Assembly (NCBI GenBank): GCA_016191985.1
Contig: JACPVB010000294.1
Location: 1 to 18,211 of the forward strand
Direction: 5' to 3'
Origin: Chloroflexota bacterium
GTDB lineage: Bacteria > Chloroflexota > Anaerolineae > Anaerolineales > Villigracilaceae
Length of the DNA: 18,211 bases
The translations under genes were made by a program, and so were the position numbers. The notes under the pieces were generated by a model that was not told where the DNA came from, did not search any database, and was given only the letters and a program-made list of their open reading frames with translations. Of this stretch, positions 14,501 through 18,211 are shown piece after piece. Position 1 is the stretch's first letter. Each line of letters starts with the position of its first letter.

Positions 14501-14522
14501 ATGAAATCCCTTCCCTCTTCCC

Positions 14523-17348
14523 ATGTCCGCTCCAATTTTCAGCCTGCGTGTTAATGAAGTCATCGAAGCGCTTGAGACCTCCTCCGCTGGGCTCTCAAAC
14601 GTGGAGGCTGAAGCACGCCTATCCCTTTATGGGCATAACCTCCTCTCGAAGCAAAAGAAGGAGCCTGTTTGGGAAAAACTGCTTCAGGAGCTTGTTCATC
14701 CGCCCGCGCTGGTTTTGCTGATCGTTGGGCTGGCTGCGTTGTTGCAGCGTGATCTGGTGCTTGCCGTCATCATCTGGAGCATCATCGTTGTCAACACGGG
14801 CTTTTCGTTCTGGCGTGAGTATCGCGCCGAGCAGGCCATCGAGAAACTGCGCGAGATTTTACCGTCCTTCGCGCATGTCATTCGGGATGGCATCGAAAGT
14901 TATATTTCATCCAGTGACGTTGTCCCCGGCGATATTCTGGTTCTTGCGGAGGGGGATAACATCCCCGCCGATGCGCGCGTGATCGAAGAATATGGTTTGC
15001 GGACGAATAACGCGACATTGACAGGTGAGGCGATTCCTGCGCGCAAAACTGCCGACCCATCACATCAGACGGGGATCAGTGAATTGGATCAGCCCAATTT
15101 GATCTTTGCGGGAACGTCCATCGCTTCGGGAACGGGACGGGCAGTTGTTACTGCCACCGGAATGTCCACTCAGTTTGGGCGGATCGCTCACCTGACCCAA
15201 TCCATCCCTGAAGAGTCGACGCCGTTTCAAAAGGAATTAAATTATCTAAGCAAAGTCACAGCTTGGATTGCGTTGGGGATTGGCGCGATTGTGGTGACGG
15301 TTGGTTATTTTTCTCTTGAATTCCCCGTCAAGGAAGTGACTCTGCTTGCGCTCGGCATTATCGTGGCGGTGATACCGGAAGGGCTCACAGCCACACTCAC
15401 TCTCTCTTTGGCAGTGGCAGTTCAACGTCTGGCAAAAAGAGGCGTACTCGCGAAGAAACTCTCGACAGTGGAGAAGCTCGGTCAGGTGTCCGTCATCTGC
15501 ACCGATAAAAGCGGCACGCTGACCCAGAATCAAATGACGGTGCGCGATATTTGGGTGGCGCGAAAAAGAATCAAAGTCACGGGGGTTGGGTATGAACCGC
15601 AGGGGAATTTTTCACCAGACCCACAGGGACAAATTTGGGAGAAAGACCTGCTGAGTTTGCTGGAAATTGCGTCCTGCTGTAACAATGCGCGCATCAACCC
15701 GCCTTCGATGGAGCATCCTGGCTGGACGAGCCTCGGCGACCAGACCGAAGCCGCGTTGAAAGTGGCCGCGATGAAAGAGGGAATTTTGGAAGAGGCGGTC
15801 AATCGCATCCTGCCGCGCGTGCACGAAATTCCCTTCGATGCGCGCCGCAAGCGGATGACGACGATCCACCGCGAGGTGAATCGCGAGATTGCATTTGTCA
15901 AAGGCGCGCCGCGTGAGGTGCTGCAACTTTGCACACGGATTTTGGTCAATGGCGAGGTCCTGCCTCTCACGAATCAACTACGCGCTGAAATCCTGGGCGT
16001 CAACGACGATTACGCGCGCGGCGCATTGCGTGTGTTGGCGCTCGCGCGGCGTGATCTGCCTGCGCGCACGGGTGCTTACACCTCCGAAAGTGTCGAACAG
16101 GATTTAACTTTCCTCGGACTGATGGCAATGATGGACCCGCCCAGGCCGCAGGTTGAAAAGGCAGTTCAAACCTGTCGAGAAGCCAAGATTCGTATTGTGA
16201 TGATCACAGGCGATTATGGCCTGACCGCCGAGTCATTGGCGCGGCGCGTGGGCATGTTGACCACGAAGAACTCCATCATTTTGACGGGCGCAGAATTGGA
16301 TGAACTTTCGGACGTTGCCCTGCAAAAACTACTTGATAAAGAAGTGCTCTTTGCCCGCATGGCTCCCGAACACAAGATGAGACTCGTCTCCGCATTTCAA
16401 CAGCGCGGCGAAGTGGTGGCTGTCACAGGCGACGGCGTGAATGACGCCCCTGCCCTTCGCAAAGCGGACGTGGGCATTTCAATGGGCATCGTCGGCACGG
16501 ATGTGGCTAAGGAGGCCGCCGACATTATTTTGACACACGATGATTTTGGCGCAATCACTGCCGCGATTGAAGAAGGGCGCGGCGTGTACGATAACATCCG
16601 CAAGTTCATTACATATATTTTTTCGAGCAACATCCCTGAATTGATGCCATTCATGGTCAAGGCAAATTTCCCGTTGATACCGCTGGCTTTGAGCGTGCGC
16701 CAAATCCTTGCCATTGACCTCGGCACGGATATGTTCCCCGCGCTGGCGCTTGGAATGGAGAAACCTGAACCCGATGTGATGAAACGTCCGCCGCGTCCAC
16801 GCCACCAGCCATTGCTGGACCGCGGCTTGTTGTCACGCGCATTTTGGCTGGGCATGATCGAGTCAACTTTATGCTTTGCTGGTTTCCTTTCCATCTTTAT
16901 CCTCTCAGGCTTTACCGGGGAAATTGGGCTGCCGTTTCTCGCTCCGCTGGCTGACCTTGTGGAGTTCGATTTGGACTTGTCTTTTGAACAGGCTATGATT
17001 TTGGCGGCCACGGTTTATCATGCGGGTGTGGTCACCTCTCAGGTTGGTAACGCTTTGGCTTGCAGGTCAGACCGGACACGCGGCTCGACCCTTGGATGGT
17101 TGAGCAACAAATATTTATGGATTGGTATTCTGATCGAATTGTTGGGCATTATCAGTATTGTTTATGTCCCCTTCCTGGCCGGTATCTTCAACCATACACC
17201 CCTGCCCGCCTGGATGTGGATTGGACTGGGATTGAACGCACTCGTGTTATATTCAATTGAGTGGATCCGCAAAGCCATTATGCGCGGCTTTAAAAATATG
17301 CGTAATGGAAAAGCTTCCACTCTTGCCCTTCAGGAGGTTGGCCGATGA
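14523..17348 (+). CDS. P2-type cation-transporting ATPase, Na+/K+-ATPase-like
   Basis: The 941-aa pump has an N-terminal cation-ATPase domain (VNEVIEALETSSAGLSN), an actuator loop with TGEA (167-170) instead of TGES, M4 motif PEGLTAT with Glu286, and phosphorylation site Asp328 in CTDKSGTLTQN. It also has KGAP at 460-463, MITGD and TGDGVNDAP. M5 reads YIFSSNIPELMPF with Ser702 and Glu706, and M6 reads IDLGTDMFPAL with Asp732 and Asp736. These match the K+/Na+-site residues of animal Na+/K+-ATPase (M4 Glu, M5 Ser and Glu, two M6 Asp). In M8 the position of the third-sodium-site Asp is Asn843. It probably couples ATP hydrolysis to Na+ or K+ movement, but Ca2+ or H+ cannot be excluded. No Shine-Dalgarno precedes the ATG, and an in-frame TGA at 14502 rules out a longer start. 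Confidence 0.92.
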   Translation: MSAPIFSLRVNEVIEALETSSAGLSNVEAEARLSLYGHNLLSKQKKEPVWEKLLQELVHPPALVLLIVGLAALLQRDLVLAVIIWSIIVVNTGFSFWREYRAEQAIEKLREILPSFAHVIRDGIESYISSSDVVPGDILVLAEGDNIPADARVIEEYGLRTNNATLTGEAIPARKTADPSHQTGISELDQPNLIFAGTSIASGTGRAVVTATGMSTQFGRIAHLTQSIPEESTPFQKELNYLSKVTAWIALGIGAIVVTVGYFSLEFPVKEVTLLALGIIVAVIPEGLTATLTLSLAVAVQRLAKRGVLAKKLSTVEKLGQVSVICTDKSGTLTQNQMTVRDIWVARKRIKVTGVGYEPQGNFSPDPQGQIWEKDLLSLLEIASCCNNARINPPSMEHPGWTSLGDQTEAALKVAAMKEGILEEAVNRILPRVHEIPFDARRKRMTTIHREVNREIAFVKGAPREVLQLCTRILVNGEVLPLTNQLRAEILGVNDDYARGALRVLALARRDLPARTGAYTSESVEQDLTFLGLMAMMDPPRPQVEKAVQTCREAKIRIVMITGDYGLTAESLARRVGMLTTKNSIILTGAELDELSDVALQKLLDKEVLFARMAPEHKMRLVSAFQQRGEVVAVTGDGVNDAPALRKADVGISMGIVGTDVAKEAADIILTHDDFGAITAAIEEGRGVYDNIRKFITYIFSSNIPELMPFMVKANFPLIPLALSVRQILAIDLGTDMFPALALGMEKPEPDVMKRPPRPRHQPLLDRGLLSRAFWLGMIESTLCFAGFLSIFILSGFTGEIGLPFLAPLADLVEFDLDLSFEQAMILAATVYHAGVVTSQVGNALACRSDRTRGSTLGWLSNKYLWIGILIELLGIISIVYVPFLAGIFNHTPLPAWMWIGLGLNALVLYSIEWIRKAIMRGFKNMRNGKASTLALQEVGR

Positions 17349-18001
17349 AAATTATCATTATGGGTTGTGGACGGGTCGGCTCACAGGTGAGTCAATTGCT
17401 GGTTCGCCAGGGCCATGAAGTTATTGTGATCGATCACGATGCCAACGCGCTCGCACGATTGGGCGCGGATTTCAAAGGCAAAATTGTGCGCGGACTTGGC
17501 TTTGATCGAAACGTGCTGATCGAAGCTGGAATTGAAAGCGCCGAAGGTTTTGTGGCAGCCAGTTCTTCGGATAATGCCAACATCGTCGCGGCGCGGATTG
17601 CGCGCAACATCTTTCGTGTGCCGAGGGTTGTGGCACGCCTCTACGACCCGGTGCGCGCGGAAGTCTATCAGCGGCTGGGACTGACAACCATATCGAGCAC
17701 AGCCTGGGGCGCGGAAAGAATCGTCGAAGTCGTCACCCACGCAGACCTCGACGTGCTGCATGTCTTCCGCGATGGCGGCACAACACTTGTCCGAGTCGAA
17801 ATCCCCGCGCGGTTGAATGGGTATCGCGTCTCGCAGATGAACATCCCAGGCGAAGTTGCGGTCACTGCCATTACCCGAAATGATCACACTTTCATCCCGG
17901 TCTCGGGCACAGAGTTTCAGGAGGGGGATGTGATGTATCTTGCGGTAATTCCTTCAGCCATGGAACGGCTTGAAGAATTGCTTGGGATCGAGAGGAGGTA
18001 G
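17345..18001 (+). CDS. trkA: TrkA/KtrA-type potassium uptake regulatory protein (RCK), first copy
   Basis: The 218-aa cytosolic protein has an N-terminal Rossmann RCK_N domain with IIIMGCGRVGSQ (Gly7, Gly9, Gly12) and the acidic end of strand 2 in IVIDHD (Asp30), typical of NAD(H)/ATP-binding TrkA or KtrA. Residues about 140-218 form a TrkA_C/RCK_C domain with LVRVEIPARLNGYRV and EFQEGDVMYLAVIP. Its length matches single-unit KtrA rather than the double-unit E. coli TrkA. The ATG overlaps the ATPase stop (ATGA) and has AGGAGG nearby, so the pump and this protein are translationally coupled. Such proteins form gating rings on Trk/Ktr channels or related carriers. No TrkH/KtrB is seen in the window; the channel may follow beyond its end. 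Confidence 0.92.
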   Translation: MKIIIMGCGRVGSQVSQLLVRQGHEVIVIDHDANALARLGADFKGKIVRGLGFDRNVLIEAGIESAEGFVAASSSDNANIVAARIARNIFRVPRVVARLYDPVRAEVYQRLGLTTISSTAWGAERIVEVVTHADLDVLHVFRDGGTTLVRVEIPARLNGYRVSQMNIPGEVAVTAITRNDHTFIPVSGTEFQEGDVMYLAVIPSAMERLEELLGIERR

Positions 18002-18003
18002 CC

Positions 18004-18211
18004 ATGTTTGTAATCGTTGTTGGCGGCGGGAACACGGGTTCGCAGTTGGCAAAATTTTTAATTGACGCGGGGCATACAGTCCGCGTGATCGATGAGCGCC
18101 GCGCTGTGCTCGAAAAACTGGCGAAGGAAATTCCAGCAGATTCCATTATTGATGGGGATGGCAGTTCGCCCACCGTTCTTGAAAAAGCTGGGATTCAAAA
18201 AGCGCAAGTGC
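18004..18211 (+). CDS. trkA: TrkA-type RCK protein, second copy, cut by the window end
   Basis: Only the first 69 residues are visible. They form an RCK_N Rossmann start: FVIVVGGGNTGSQLAKFL (Gly-rich loop at about 7-12), with VIDERRAVLEKLA giving the acidic residue at the end of strand 2, and a DGDGSSPTVLEKAGI stretch typical of TrkA. It begins two bases after the stop of the first copy, with AGAGGAGG as ribosome binding site. Paired short TrkA genes usually act as a heteromeric or redundant gating ring with a TrkH-type channel, which would be expected downstream. Confidence 0.85.
   Translation, partial: MFVIVVGGGNTGSQLAKFLIDAGHTVRVIDERRAVLEKLAKEIPADSIIDGDGSSPTVLEKAGIQKAQV

Noticed and set aside
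1..18211. CRISPR array, tRNA or rRNA genes, or an insertion sequence with transposase
   Set aside because: No regularly spaced direct repeats, no tRNA-like or rRNA stretches and no transposase reading frame were seen. The only mobile-looking elements are non-coding palindromic repeats.

Overview
The gene content suggests a member of the Chloroflexota, probably Anaerolineae-like. This rests on the two-component and potassium-transport gene set, the tight ATGA gene overlaps and the several kinds of palindromic intergenic repeat. No rRNA or other marker gene is present, so the placement is an inference. The first 1.9 kb is visibly more GC-rich in its third gene and looks like an acquired accessory block.

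Layout. (1) 29-1895, plus strand: two dihydrofolate-reductase-fold (RibD C-terminal-type) proteins flank a glyoxalase-fold (VOC) protein. (2) 1917-3825, minus strand: an OmpR-type response regulator and its sensor kinase, one base apart. (3) 3905-7948, minus strand: a tight four-gene envelope operon. It encodes a 60-aa protein opening MYIDPNTGG, a 205-aa multispanning protein, a Tat-exported alkaline-phosphatase/sulfatase-fold enzyme with Thr at the usual formylglycine position, and a GT-C-like membrane protein. (4) 7949-8471: a divergent intergenic region with a 9-bp inverted repeat and a nested palindrome of about 190 bp. (5) 8472-10618, plus strand: a short KdpD-like kinase (DUF4118, GAF-like, HisKA, HATPase) overlapping a KdpE-like regulator, followed by a double-hairpin repeat and a strong terminator. 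(6) 10790 to the window end, plus strand: a Usp-like membrane-anchored protein, an unrecognised 367-aa soluble protein, a KimA-like APC transporter, a Na+/K+-ATPase-like P2-type ATPase and two TrkA (RCK) proteins, the second cut by the window edge.

How the genes may work together. Regions 5 and 6 read as a potassium/sodium homeostasis island. A Kdp-type two-component system sits next to a different set of transporters from the KdpFABC pump it normally controls. The likely parts are a KimA-type K+ uptake carrier, a P2-type cation pump that keeps the M4, M5 and M6 ligands of Na+/K+-ATPase, and nucleotide-binding RCK gating subunits. Two proteins of unknown role open the transport operon. The kinase lacks the N-terminal KdpD and Usp domains, and a Usp-like domain appears as a separate membrane-anchored protein just downstream. 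This arrangement is the best candidate for an undescribed system in the window. Region 3 looks like an extracytoplasmic glycan or lipid modification module.
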